Source: Xiphophorus maculatus
Lineage: Eukaryota > Chordata > Actinopteri > Cyprinodontiformes > Poeciliidae
Length of the DNA stretch: 64,000 nucleotides
NCBI RefSeq assembly: GCF_002775205.1
Contig: NC_036444.1
Location: 310,001 to 374,000, forward strand
Direction: 5' to 3'
Part shown: positions 1-17,667 of the stretch, one piece after another
Numbering within the stretch: the stretch's first letter is position 1
How the letters are laid out: the number at the start of each line of letters is the position of its first letter
The notes under the pieces: generated by a model
Seen by the model: the letters and a program-made list of their open reading frames with translations, nothing else
Database searches by the model: none
Told to the model about the DNA's origin: nothing
Translations under genes and position numbers: made by a program

Positions 1-225
1 TTTTAAGAGAATCGGTCTGTTTCCAGCTTTTGCCAATTAAGCCTTACAAATGCGCGCTGCCGACATGGAGGGAACAGATTTTCTTACAAGACCTGGTCCC
101 AGGCTGCTGGAGGTCCAACATGTGCTGGTCCAACACTGGGTCCGATCAGCTCATCCGGTTCTGGTCCAGTGGGTCCGCTGCTGTGATGCAGCATAATATC
201 GATGTTATGTTTCTGACAGAAACGG
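1..225. other. Unassigned flank
   Basis: No gene or recognisable repeat is seen here. It abuts the decayed LINE endonuclease that begins near 226. Confidence 0.3.
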
Positions 226-1138
226 TTGAATGATAATAATGAATCGATTGTACTAATTGAATCTGCGCCTCATAACTACAATTTCTTCAGTGAGAATAGA
301 AAACATAAAAAAGGAGGAGGCGTGGCTTCAATATCTAAGAATACCATAAATTGTAGTAAAATCTCTTTGGGTCTCTTCACCTCTTTTGAGTATCTTGGAA
401 TTGAGGTTAAAGGCTGCAAACGAACTTTGACTGTAACTTTATACAAAACTCCAACTTTTGTGGAAAATTTCTTTACTGACTTGAATGAACTTCTATCTCT
501 TATATGTATTGATTATGATTGTTTAATAATTGTTGGTGATTTCAACATTCATGTTGACAACCCCCAAGACAGAGGGGCAAAAAAGCTCGCTAATATTTTA
601 GAGACTTTTGGTCTAACACAACATGTCAAACAAGCAACACACACTCAAGGACACACACTGGACCTGGTTATCAGTAAGGGTGTGAATATTTCCAATGTCT
701 CTGTAACTGATGTCGCCTGTCGCATCACTTCCTGTTATCTTTGAAAGTTCTTTATCTTTTAACCCACTTGGACAAACAGCAACCATCACAAAACGTTCTC
801 TCACTGAAAACACAGCAGAAACTTTTAATCAAATCTACTCTTCTTCCTCACCCTTAAGCTGTAATGATGTAGATAAGTTGGTAAATGATTTTCAGTCTAA
901 AGTCTCAGATATTATTGATTCCATTAAAATGAAGGTTGTGTCTGGTAAAAAGAAATCTCCATGGAGAAATACACAAACAGTTAGATCTGCAAGACAACTC
1001 TGCCGTAGGGCAGAACGAAAATGGCGTAAAACTCAACTTTACGTTTATTATGACATCTATAAAGAAAGACTAGGTAACTATCACTCAGCACTACGTCATG
1101 GAAGTAATGACTTTAACAAGAATCTGGATGAGAAAAAA
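226..1138 (+). pseudogene. L2/Maui-type LINE, endonuclease fragment
   Basis: This is a decayed piece of a non-LTR retrotransposon ORF2. The first frame (226-744) carries the apurinic-endonuclease motif GDFNIHVDN followed by GHTLDLVIS, the pair typical of the C-terminal half of L2-group endonucleases. A second frame (about 710-1138) continues with the Lys/Arg-rich linker that lies between endonuclease and reverse transcriptase (for example PWRNTQTVRSARQLCRRAER). The two frames are offset, so at least one frameshift separates them. The N-terminal part of the endonuclease is missing. The next LINE segment, from 1575, could be the remainder of the same insertion. Confidence 0.75.
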
Positions 1139-1141
1139 TAA

Positions 1142-1570
1142 GAAATGTATTAAAACGTTACAAGGTGAGAACAGAAATACAGAGTGAAAGGAGTCCGTCC
1201 GTCAGTCTGCTCTGACCAACAGTGGATCTGGTTTCCTTTTATAGGTTCCAATCAGAGAAGAGAGAAGAGAGTCTTGATCGGACTGGAGGTGTGAATCCCT
1301 GATTGTGATGAACCAGGGATTCTGTGGAGCCCAGATGGTTTGGCCATTTGTCTATTGTTAAGGTTGTTCTTTGGTGCTAAAGAGGGCAGATAAGTTCTAC
1401 GTTGGGGAAGTAACACTTAGTCTCTGGGATCAAGGAGCTCTCCTGCTGTTATATGACACTGCATAAGTCTTGAGAGCAGCTTGATGATAAGACTATGCAG
1501 AAATACCTAAAGCAGAAGAGGGTTGAGGAGCACATTAGAACATTTTCCATTACACACTAAAACATGAAAG
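1142..1570. other. No gene; unidentified spacer between LINE pieces
   Basis: About 430 bp with many stops in all frames and no recognised protein or terminal repeats. It may be a decayed insertion inside the L2 element. Confidence 0.3.
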
Positions 1571-2671
1571 GGAGGCTTTCTTTGCAGATGTCATAAAAAC
1601 ATGAACAAAACTCCAGCTTTATCTGCAACAGTCCACAGAATCACAAACCCTCCAGTGACTGAACCTCCTGAACTTCAATCTGACGCCTGCAACAAGTTTT
1701 CCAGATTCTTTTCAGAGAAAATTCAGAAAATCTGAGGATTAATGTGCAGAACCTCTCTAAAGCCAGAACCAAAGCTGAACCCAAACACAACTAATGCAGG
1801 AAAAATGACCCAATTTCAGCCACTAAATTATAAAACCCTGGAAGAAATAATAAGTCAGTGAAGCTCCAGTTGCTGCTGTCTGGATGTTCTAGATCTATAA
1901 CTCTAGAACGTTTCTTTAACAAAGTCCTGCCTGTCGCTGCTGATCTGATCCAAATAGTAACTCTTGGCTCTCATCAGGCTTTGAAACCAGCAGTTATCAA
2001 ACCTCTGATAAAATCACTACAGGCCGCCCTCTGACCTCTGACCTCTGACTCATCAGCAGTTACTGAAAAAGCTTCAACAGTTAAACAGCTTCCTAACTAA
2101 ACTTTGACTCCTTCCAGTCTGGTTTCCATGGTTACCACAGCACAGAGACCGGCCTAGTCAAAGTGTTCAATGACGTCCATATAAATACAGACTGTGGGAG
2201 AACCACAGAGCTGGTTCTGGTTCTGTTGGACCTCTGTGTTGATCATTTTACTGAACTGCCTGGAGAGTCGGGTCGGACTCTCCGGTCCAGAACTCAACTG
2301 ATTTGAATCTGACATGAAGAACTGGGATTTCGCTGTTTCAACTGGAAACTTCTCATCAGAGGTCAAAGGTCACATGTGGGGTTCCGCAAGGTTCAACCCT
2401 AGGATCCTGATTCAATATCTATAAGCTCCCACTGGCTCAGGTTATAACAGGAAATAATATCAGTTACCATAACTACACTGATGACACAGCTCTACGTTAT
2501 GATGTCACCAGGTGACCTTTGACCCCATCCAGTCACTGAATAAATGCTGAGAACAGATCAATGTGTGGATGAGACAAAACTTTCTCCAGCTGAACAGAAA
2601 CTGAAGATATTATCTAGAACAATCTAGAGTTATAGATCTAGAGCTACAGATCTAGAGTTATAGATCTAGAG

Positions 2672-3479
2672 CAGTGGTTCTTAACCTGGGTTCGATGAGT
2701 CGGTCTCAGGGGTTCGGGGGAGCCTCTGCCGCGGAGGTAAAGACACACCTGTGTAAAGTCGTGATGCCCCGCCCCGCTTGGCCATCACTGGCTGCAGAGG
2801 ATCATATTACTTTGCTCAGCCAATCAGGGCTGCGGGGAATTTAGTGCGCGCAGTATCAGCGGCTGTCGTAGTTGTACGTCGCGTGGTTTCTTTCTTAATA
2901 TTTTTATCCATACTAAATATGTCGAGCAAAAAAAGAAGAAAATGAACAGACTTTGCTCTGAAGATGCACCTGCCAAGGTGAAGCCACGCCTCTCTGAAGC
3001 CACGCCTCTCTGAACTGGTCTCCCAAAAACAGCAGCAGGAGTCTCACTGATTTACAGGTGTGTAATTTGTGCAATACTTTATTCTGGCCCCAAAAAAGTA
3101 TTTTGTGGATTCAAATGATGAAAATTTCATAATCATCCAGAAATGACAAAAAACAAACTAAATTTAAAATAAAAAAAAATTAAGTTATTAAAAAAATGTT
3201 AATTCTTTGAAAAAAATCCAAATTTATTTTTAATTAGTAAAAAAATATTTTGGGGGCTGAAATTCTTTCATGGGGCCGAAATATTTTTGGGGGCCAGAAT
3301 AAAGTAACACTGTAACTTGCTGTGTGGCTCATTTTGTGCACCAGCAAAAAAACATATACATACAACCTATGTCTTGAATTTGGAAAAAAAACATATTTTA
3401 TTTATCACTAAAGAAGGGTTTGGTGACTGCGCATATGAAGCTGATGGGTTCGGTACCTAAAAAAGGTTAAGAACCACTG
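2672..3479 (+). mobile_element. Non-autonomous hAT element with 8-bp target duplication
   Basis: The element starts CAGTGGTTCTTAACC and ends with the reverse complement GGTTAAGAACCACTG. It is flanked by atctagag (2664-2671) and atttagag (3480-3487), a 7/8 match as expected for a hAT 8-bp target site duplication. Near 2920 an ATG opens a short Lys/Arg-rich frame (MSSKKRRK then stop), which looks like the start of a hAT transposase whose body has been deleted. It lies inside the L2 LINE, so it arrived later. Confidence 0.8.
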
Positions 3480-3802
3480 ATTTAGAGTCAATGCACAGCT
3501 TCAGTTATTACAACTCAAACCAGCGATCATCCTGAAACCTGGGAGTAGTGATGACCTCTGACCTGACCCTTCAGAGCCACATAAAGACGGTCACAAAGTC
3601 GCCTTCTATCAGATGAACAACATCTAGATGACTAATATTTCAGTGAGATCTAGAGAAACTCATCCAGTCGCTTTGATTCCTGCAGCAGCGTCTGTCCAAC
3701 AAATCAATCCTCCAGCTGCAGGAACGCTGCTGCTGGAGTTCTGACCAGAACCAGGAGGATAGAGACATAAACCCAGTTCTCCAGAACCTCCACTGGCTCC
3801 CT

Positions 3803-4144
3803 GTGGCTGAAATCCTGTTAGTTTATAAATCACTGAACGGATCAGAACCACAATACATTAAAGATCTGCTGCTGCTGTATCAACCTTCCAGACCTCTCAG
3901 GTTCTGGTTCTGGTTCTGCTCTGCATCCAGAACCAGAACCAAACGAGGAGAAGCAGCGTTCAGCTTCTATGCACCACAAATCTGGAACAAACTTCCAGAA
4001 AACTGTAAAACAGCTGAAACACTGAGATCCTTTAAATCCAGACTAAAAGCTGCTGTTAGTTTTATTAGAAACATAATCAATAATCAATTTAATGACTTTA
4101 TGTCATGTTTGATTGTTGATTCTGTTGACTTTGTGTTTGTTTGA
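3803..4144 (+). pseudogene. L2 LINE reverse transcriptase C-terminal segment
   Basis: A 113-codon frame with the L2 C-terminal landmarks VYKSLNGSEPQYIKDLL, then TKRGEAAFSFYAPQIWNKLP and TLRSFKSRLKAA. It is a fragment of ORF2 and has no separate function. The run of Phe/Trp around residues 32-38 reflects a local expansion of TTCTGG. Confidence 0.85.
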
Positions 4145-4469
4145 TGTAAAGCTCTTTGAAATGCCTTCCTGCTGAAATGTTCTATACAGATAAAATTTGA
4201 TTGCTTGATTGATAAAAGGAGCCCAGACCCAGATCTGAGAGCAGAACCTGGAGGTTCTGTTGTTTGGGCCCAGATTTCTGCCTTAAACTCTGCATCTCCT
4301 GAGGATCTGAGTTTTGCTGAAGCTGGAAACCAGAACCAGCAGAAATAAAGTCATGTGAGATAAATTCATGAAGTCTATTCAGCAGTTGGACTTTTTGAAG
4401 GTCAAATCATTTCAGGATTTTAATTTCACAGGTTCTGGTTGATGCTGGAAAACCAGAGTCAGTCAGACA

Positions 4470-5652
4470 GAGATCACATTAACATACATTTATTACAAAT
4501 ATCACAAATCAAGAAACAACAATTTCTTAATAAATCACATCTTTGGGAACTCCGGATCATAATTCCTTTATAAACATTTTAAATACAAGTCACAAATTAA
4601 TCTTTACAATCCTGAACCTGGTTTCCAACCAGTCAGATTCTTCTGCTCCACGTTAAGGTGCCGACTCGTCGTCTTCTTCCAGGGTTTCCATCAACTCTGC
4701 TGCCTCTGCAGGATTTGTTTGACCGTTAAACAATTCACTCTTTAATTTCAAAAGCTACTGAAGCGTTTTGTTTGGTTGCACAAACAACTTTTCCCGAAAG
4801 GCATTCTGCCATCCAAAAATCCATGAACCTGTTTGTGAAAGCCAGCTCAGTGAACCCAGAGACACAGGGACGACTCGGGGGGACTCAGAGGACTAGGGGA
4901 GCGGGGGGGGGGGGGGGGGGCACGTCCCTTGGCTTGGAGGAAACAAGGTGACTCGATGAACCATCCTGACATGTTTCGGTTCCTATTAGTTGCTTCAGTT
5001 GAATCTGTTTCCAGATCAAATCTGATGAAACCCTGAAAGCTTCATGGAAACATTTCCAGCAGCTGAATCCATAAAGCAACAGCAGAAACGATTTCTGGAG
5101 AGAACCGAAACCCTGACGCTCACACCAGCCAGCGGCGGTGCTGTTCTCACACCAGCCAGCGGGAGCGCTGTTCTCCAGAGGACAGTTGAATGTGGGTGAA
5201 ACAGCAGAAGCTTGAGGAGTTCTCAGAGTTTCCTTTCCTGGCTGCAGGACAAACTGAATTTGGAATATAAATGATAATCTTATAATTCATCAGCGGCAGA
5301 ATGTGGCATAAAGCCAAACAAAGAGTTTTGGGGCCGTTCATAAAGACAGAAGCCGTGGAGGAAATATTAACTGCTACCTTTAGAGAACAATAATTAGCAT
5401 ATTGATGGAATCAACGTGCCTGTACCTCAGATTTAATACTGCAGCCTGCAGACGGCTGAACACTAGCAGACGCTCTGCAGGACGGATCCTCAGGTCTGAG
5501 GGCTGCCTCAACAAGGCGCTGGTTCTGTCAGGATCCGGTCCAGATCAGAACACCAAGAGGAGACTCCTCCCCTCCTCTTCTTCAGGGAAACACGGCGCCA
5601 TCTTCATCAGGAAGGAGGAAGAGGAGCAGGAGGAGGAAAAGCGTGAAGTTGG
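4470..5652 (-). other. rspry1: Probable rspry1 3' UTR
   Basis: This lies between the rspry1 stop codon (5653-5655 on the plus strand) and a minus-strand AATAAA signal at 4489-4494. It includes an 18-base G run at 4903-4920, which is a C run in the mRNA. No protein is encoded. The 3' end is inferred from the poly(A) signal only. Confidence 0.5.
4489..4494 (-). promoter_or_regulatory. rspry1: Poly(A) signal AATAAA, probable rspry1 3' end
   Basis: The plus strand reads tttatt, so the minus strand reads AATAAA about 1.16 kb after the rspry1 stop codon. It is the best candidate seen in the expected position. Confidence 0.45.
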
Positions 5653-12362
<6,710 letters not shown>

Positions 12363-13196
12363 TCATTCTGTTGCCTAGAGGAGATCGGAGGGGTTCAACG
12401 ACACATGGAACGCCAGGGGGCAGAGCCTGAAGCCACACGAGCTGTGGACATCACCGAGGGCACCAGGTTCAGGAGGACAGCTTCATCTGGACCTCTGAGC
12501 TGCAGAGATAAGAACCAATCAGAGCAGAAGAAACTCCGGACATTCATTTCATCAGAACAACAAGCAACATGAGAAACTACTGGCAAAAAGCTCAGCTCAT
12601 CTTTAAAACTCTGTACAGAAACTGCATCAGTTTGCTTTGAAAATATATTTGTTCTTCATCTTATAAATGAGCCAAATTCTAATCTAATTCAAACTCTTTC
12701 AGAACATGCAGTTGAGCTGTTAGCATGAGAATGTCATACAGCAACTGTCTTTAGTCAGAGACTTATCCAGATTCACTGCAAGACTGACAGCTACTGGAGC
12801 TCCTTCCTGCCCTCTGTCTTAGGATACTTGGATGACACGAGTTATTAAAGCATCGAATTTCTCTTTGGGATACAGACAGTAGCTTTTAACTGAAACATTT
12901 TGAAAATAATACTTCTAAAAGTCCAAAGAAAAATACTTATATTCAAGTTCTGTAAGGATCTCCTTTTTTTCTTTCGAAAATTTTTATTGTTACCGTAAGC
13001 ATTTAAAAATCCATTACATTTTTGCAGTTATACAGAACCTTTCAAAAAGTTTTCAAGTTCATCAGTTTATACTAAAAGGAGCTAAGAACAAGAGTATAAA
13101 ACATAAAGGATCTCCTAGAGCAATAATTTCACTTAAAAGAATGACTGTTAGTTTACTGGAGGAAAACTGTGGGGCTCTTTTAACCATGAACGTGAT

Positions 13197-13463
13197 CAGG
13201 GTTTCTCCCAGGGTACCATAAGCCTTGCGGGCCACCAGGTTAAGCAATGCTTATTTATTTAAGTTTTTTTATGGTTGCATTTTTAGGACGTTATAGTTGG
13301 TGTTCAGATATTAATCTTCCAATAACACATAATTATCAAGTGATATTTTCAAATCTCCTGTCAACTTTAGACATTTAACTCAAAGACAGGCGGGCCGCTG
13401 GATGAATGACCGCCTGCCGGGCGCCCAGCCACCAGGCCCAGTGACTTTTCTGGGGGAAACCTG
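13197..13463. mobile_element. Small MITE with hAT-like terminal repeats
   Basis: The left end CAGGGTTTCTCCCAG and the right end CTGGGGGAAACCTG are imperfect inverted repeats about 267 bp apart. No coding capacity is seen. The flanking eight bases (aacgtgat and ggtgatgt) do not match well, so the exact ends are uncertain. It lies in the rspry1 5' UTR intron. Confidence 0.5.
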
Positions 13464-13658
13464 GGTGATGTTTGTGAAGTAGCTGATCGGTAAAATTATA
13501 TCTTATAAATATACATTGTTGACAAACAAAAGCTTTTCAGCTAGGCTAGCACGCCAGCCTAACAATAACATTATAAGATAAAAACCAAACCGAATAAACG
13601 TCAACTCATCATTTTCACTGTAAATTTCACCGATTTAAAAAATAAAAAGTATACTCAC

Positions 13659-14060
13659 AGAGCTGCGGTATGAGCCGGTCTAAAGCGAGCTGGATCCAGA
13701 ACAAAATGGTTAGAAAGCTAGCCTGCTAACTGTTAGCCTAGCTCAACACTCCTCTGGTTTCTCTGTCAGGAAGCGACAGAAACAGCCAGTTAAAGGTGAT
13801 AATAAACTCTACGGAAGTTCTGGGGGACATTCACACCGCCTGGCTGAGACTGCAGCACCGAGAGGCTCTGTTAGAGAAAACAAACCCCCACAGATAGCAG
13901 CAGCGGACAGGCTATCCAGCTAGCTGCTCGCTAAGTTCCGCGTAGCATCGGCAGCTAAAAGGCTGCTGTTCATTTTCTTCTTCTTCTTCTTCTGTTGTGG
14001 AGGCGAGGAATGAGGGAGGAGAAAGCTGGACTTCCGCTCGGATCTTTTCACAGTTTCGTT
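13659..14060 (-). promoter_or_regulatory. rspry1: Probable rspry1 5' UTR exon and promoter region
   Basis: On the minus strand a consensus donor (GTGAGTATA, 13650-13658) follows sequence starting at 13659. This suggests a non-coding first exon spliced to the exon that holds the start codon near 12296. The upstream GC-richer block to about 14060 is the likely promoter. No TATA box is apparent. The extent is inferred. Confidence 0.4.
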
Positions 14061-14109
14061 TACGGGATGACCACTCACTGACATTTAGACACAAAAAATA
14101 CAGCAATAA

Positions 14110-14450
14110 TTTGGTTTATTTAGCCTGTCATTAAAATATTTAGTTTTTTAAGCTAAATATTCAGTGCTCAACCAAATGGTTAAGTCTGAGCTAACTATTT
14201 AGCTCTAAATTAAATATTTATTTTCTGAACTAAATATTTAACTTGCTAACTAAATATTTAGCAGACAAGCTAAATATTTTTGATGTAACTACGTTCAAGC
14301 CAATTTGTACATTTGCTAAATATTTAGCTTGGACCTAAATATTTAGCCATATTTAGTTTGAAAATGAAATATTTGGTTTGTTAATTCAATGATTAGTGTG
14401 GAAAGTAAATATTTATATTTAGTTAAGAACTAAATATGTTGTTAAAAATA
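14110..14450. repeat. A/T-rich array of the palindrome TAAATATTTA
   Basis: The motif ctaaatatttag and close variants recur about every 20-30 bp, at least ten times, separated by unrelated spacers. The same motif resumes at 16905-16965 on the far side of the TA repeats and LINE copies, so those were inserted within the array. Confidence 0.75.
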
Positions 14451-14456
14451 AACAGG

Positions 14457-14460
<4 letters not shown>

Positions 14461-14544
<84 letters not shown>
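14461..14544. repeat. (AT)42 microsatellite
   Basis: A pure AT repeat of 84 bp that abuts the 5'-truncated end of the R4/Dong LINE copy. Together with the shorter TA tract at 16867-16899 it brackets the LINE pair. Confidence 0.95.
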
Positions 14545-14547
<3 letters not shown>

Positions 14548-16244
14548 CTGAGAAACACATGGACAAACACATGAGCACGGCACAGAAAGGTATCGGTGTA
14601 AATAGCAGAGGAGCCAAACACCAACTCCTCGTAGACCGCACAGTTCCCCGAGAATGCAAAACCCGACACACCAACCTGTGCATGGCTTGGATTGATTACA
14701 AGAAAGCCTATGACTCAATGACTCATACTGGGATCATTGAATGCTTAGAGATGTATAACATCAACAGGACTCTGAGAGCCTTCATTGCAAATTCGATGAA
14801 GCTGTGGAAAACCACCCTTGAAGCCAACTGCAAACCACTTACACAAGTGTCCATCAAATGTGGCATATACCAAGGAGATGCTCTGTCCCCGCTACTGTTC
14901 TGCATAGGCCTGAACCCCCTCAGCCAAATTATCAACAAGACTGGCTACGGATACCGACTCAAAAATGGGGCCAACATCAGTCACCTTCTCTACATGGATG
15001 ACATCAAGCTGTATGCCAAGAGTGAGCGAGACATCGACTCACTGATCCACACCACCAGGATTTACAGCACGGACATTGGGATGTCATTCGGACTAGAGAA
15101 GTGTGGTCGGCTGATCACAAAGAGGGGGAAGGTCATCCGCACAGAAGGGGTCTCACTCCCAGAAGGAACAATAGCAGACATAGAGGACAGTTACAAGTAC
15201 CTAGGTATACCACAAGCAAATGGCAACCTCGATGAGGTCACAAGGAAAGGAGCCACAGCTAAATACCTCCAACGAATAAGGCAAGTCCTGAGAAGCCAGC
15301 TCAATGGCAAGAACAAAATCCGTGCGATAAACAGCTATGCCCTGCCAGTAATCAGATACCCTGCTGGAATAATTAGCTGGCCAAAGGAGGAGATAAAAGC
15401 CACGGATATTAAGACTAGAAAACTACTAACAATGCATGGAGGGTTCCATCCCAAATCCAGCACCCTGAGACTGTACACGAGCCGCAAGGAAGGAGGCAGA
15501 GGACTAGTGAGTGTGAGAACCACAGTCCAGGACGAAACAACTAAGATCCATAAATACATCAGGGACAAAGCCTCAACAGACAATGTGCTCAGTGAATGTC
15601 TCAGACAACAGGGAACGGAGGTTGAGGTGCCAGAGATACCATCATGGGAGGACAAGCCCCTACATGGGATGTACCACCAGCAAATAACCCAAGTGGCTGA
15701 TATCAGTAAATCCTACCAATGGCTGGAAAAAGCTGGACTCAAGGACAGCACAGAGGCCCTCATCCTGGCTGCCCAGGAACAGGCCCTAAACACCAGAGCA
15801 ATAGAGGCCCAGATATACCACACCAGACAAGACCCAAGGTGTAGGTTGTGCAAGGAGGCCCCTGAGACAGTCCAGCACATAACAGCAGGGTGCAAGATAC
15901 TGGCAGGGAAAGCGTACATGGAACGACATAACCAAGTTGCAGGCATAGTGTACAGAAACATCTGTGCAGAATATGGACTGGAAACCCCGGGATCAAAGTG
16001 GGAAACACCCCCAAAGGTGGCGGAGAACGCCAGAGCTAAGATCCTGTGGGACTTCCAGATCCAGACAGACAAAATGGTAATGGCGAACCAACCAGACATT
16101 TTCGTAGTGGATAAACAACAGAGGAAAGCCGCTGTGGTAGATGTAGCAATACCAAGCGACTGCAACATCAGGAAAAAGGAGCACGAGAAACTAGAGAAAT
16201 ACCAGGGCCTCAGGGAGGAACTGGAGAGGGAGAAGGGAATTTAG
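14545..16244 (+). CDS. R4/Dong-clade LINE polyprotein, 5'-truncated (RT and REL endonuclease)
   Basis: One long open frame runs without stops. The RT domain has AWIDYKKAYDSM (motif A), GIYQGDALSPLLFCIGLNPL (motif B) and LLYMDDIKLY (the YMDD catalytic box). Downstream come a Cys/His cluster (CRLCKEAPETVQHITAGC) and a restriction-enzyme-like endonuclease core, with QPDIFVVDKQQRKAAVVDVA and a following Lys-rich helix. This combination of a single ORF, no AP endonuclease and a C-terminal REL nuclease marks the R4/Dong (Rex6-like) clade. The N-terminal DNA-binding part is absent, and the last ~60 codons, relative to the neighbouring inverted copy, are replaced by REKGI and a stop. The apparent Tyr-Ile run upstream is translated AT repeat, not protein. 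Confidence 0.85.
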
Positions 16245-16291
16245 AATTTTTTTATTTATTTTATAAAAAAAAAAAAAAAAAATTCCCTTCT

Positions 16292-16865
16292 CACCCACCG
16301 CGGGTGGTTCTTATCCTCTGAGCTCGGGTCCTCTACCAGAGGCCTGGGAGCTTGAGGGTTCTGCGCAGTATCTTGGCTGTGCCAAGGACTGCACATTTCT
16401 GGACTGAGATGTCTGATGTTGTTCCTGGGATCTGTTGTAGCCATTGGTCCAGTTTGGGGGTGACTGCCCCGAGGGCCCCGATGACCACAGGCACCACTGT
16501 GGTCTTCACCTTCCAGGCCCTCTCCAGTTCCTCCCTGAGGCCCTGGTATTTCTCTAGTTTCTCGTGCTCCTTTTTCCTGATGTTGCAGTCGCTTGGTATT
16601 GCTACATCTACCACAACGGCTTTCCTCTGTTGTTTATCCACTACGACAATGTCTGGTTGGTTCGCCATTACCATTTTGTCTGTCTGGATCTGGAAGTCCC
16701 ACAGGATCTTGGCTCTGGCATTCTCCGCCACCTTTGGGGGTGTTTCCCACTTTGATCTCGGGGTTTCCAGTCCATATTCTGCACAGATGTTTCTGTACAC
16801 TATGCCTGCAACTTGGTTATGTCGTTCCATGTACGCTTTCCCTGCCAGTATCTTGCACCCTGCTG

Positions 16866-16866
<1 letters not shown>
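16292..16866 (-). pseudogene. Second R4/Dong LINE copy, 3' fragment in inverse orientation
   Basis: On the minus strand this encodes the C-terminal ~165 residues of the same LINE, from inside the Cys/His cluster through the REL nuclease (QPDIVVVDKQQRKAVVVDVA) to a C-terminal tail ending LKLPGLW. It is nearly identical to the neighbouring copy where they overlap, differing by a few substitutions such as PGSK/PRSK and IF/IV. It keeps the natural C-terminus that copy 1 has lost. Confidence 0.85.

Positions 16867-16899
<33 letters not shown>
16867..16899. repeat. TA microsatellite
   Basis: A short TA tract flanking the 5' end of the inverted LINE copy. It is followed by more TAAATATTTA motifs. 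Confidence 0.9.
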
Positions 16900-16904
16900 C
16901 GCTT

Positions 16905-17329
16905 CCTAACTAAATATGCAATTTTTGAGGCTAAATATTTAGTTTGTAAACTAAATATTTAAATTGTGACATTGATAAATGTATGAATAATAGTTATTTT
17001 CAACGGTTATGTCAACGGTTTTTCACTGTTACTCTACAAACGGCTTCCCGTAGTTTTGATATAAAGGATCCAACCCGAGGGAGAGACGATCTGACTCCCA
17101 GGCAGCTGCAAGAAAACAACCAGGTGCATGTGGTGAGAGTTCATGCACTAATAAAGACATGACACAACCAGCAGATGGTACTTTATTTATAATAAAAATT
17201 TCCCACCACAGGAAACAGGACACGCACAAAAAAAAAAAACATACAGAAGCTGATGTTTATGGAAACCAGCCCGTTTCTGAAACAGTTCAGATAAATCTGA
17301 TGGAGAACCAGACTAATGGAACCTGGAGC
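16905..17329. repeat. Continuation of the TAAATATTTA array, then unassigned DNA
   Basis: At 16905-16965 three more copies of the palindromic motif occur. From about 16966 to 17329 nothing recognisable is seen apart from short A runs. Confidence 0.5.
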
Positions 17330-17479
17330 AAGATGGCGGCGTGAGTGGTCGTTCTTTGCAAGCTCTCCCAAGATTGTCTATAGGGAACTGTTATTGCTGC
17401 TTTAACGCAGGGAAGCATTTATTCTGAGCCCTTCGTGAAATATTGTGCTTGTATTTTTAGTTTTCTTAAGAGGACAGGT
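17330..17479 (+). mobile_element. Possible L1 5' UTR start
   Basis: The sequence AAGATGGCGGC (17330-17340) resembles the YY1-type motif near the 5' end of several L1 families. The text that resumes at 18916 after the transposon leads into a Tx1-like L1. It is inferred that this is the 5' UTR of that L1, split by the transposon insertion at 17486. Confidence 0.4.
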
Positions 17480-17614
17480 ATTATGTACGGAGCCCCTAAG
17501 GGGACATGGAGAGAAAAAAAAAGGAAAGAAATCCCGACTTATTATCTCGAGATCCCGACTTATTATCCCGACTTATTATCTCGAGATCCCGACATCAGTA
17601 CATAACGACCTAAT

Positions 17615-17662
17615 CACAGTGATGGAGGACACCCACCCATGTGGGTGTCCTCCATCACTGTG
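17615..17662. repeat. Perfect 22-bp inverted repeat with 4-base loop
   Basis: The arms at 17615-17636 and 17641-17662 are exact reverse complements around ccat. The hairpin overlaps the start of the transposase fragment inside the transposon. Confidence 0.95.
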
Positions 17663-17667
17663 GGGGT

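Larger units (their letters stand above)
1575..4215 (+). mobile_element. L2/Maui-type LINE, decayed RT and 3' end
   Basis: Fragments of L2 reverse transcriptase are spread over all frames. Near 1575 the text reads as the linker before the RT domain. Around 2380-2500 it reads as the GVPQGS-to-YADD region, with the catalytic box decayed to a YTDD-like form. At 3803-4144 the conserved C-terminal segment is intact. The element ends near 4200 in short TTGATT-type repeats, as L2 elements do. A hAT element (2672-3479) interrupts it. All coding capacity is lost. Confidence 0.75.
14545..16866. mobile_element. Tail-to-tail pair of R4/Dong-clade LINE copies in TA repeats
   Basis: Copy 1 (plus strand, 14545-about 16255) and copy 2 (minus strand, 16292-16866) converge on a short junction. 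Both copies end in GAGAAGGGAATT next to A/T tails, which makes the junction itself an inverted repeat. Each outer end touches a TA microsatellite. Copy 2 starts at the equivalent of 15884 in copy 1. Copy 1 lacks roughly 220 bp of coding 3' sequence that copy 2 keeps. REL-endonuclease LINEs of this clade are known to prefer simple-repeat or specific targets. Confidence 0.8.

Noticed and set aside
2120-2140. X-box-like GTTTCCATGGTTAC
   Set aside because: It lies within decayed L2 LINE RT sequence with no ciliary gene nearby.
14419-14718. Frames with Tyr-Ile runs around the AT microsatellite
   Set aside because: They are translated AT repeat.
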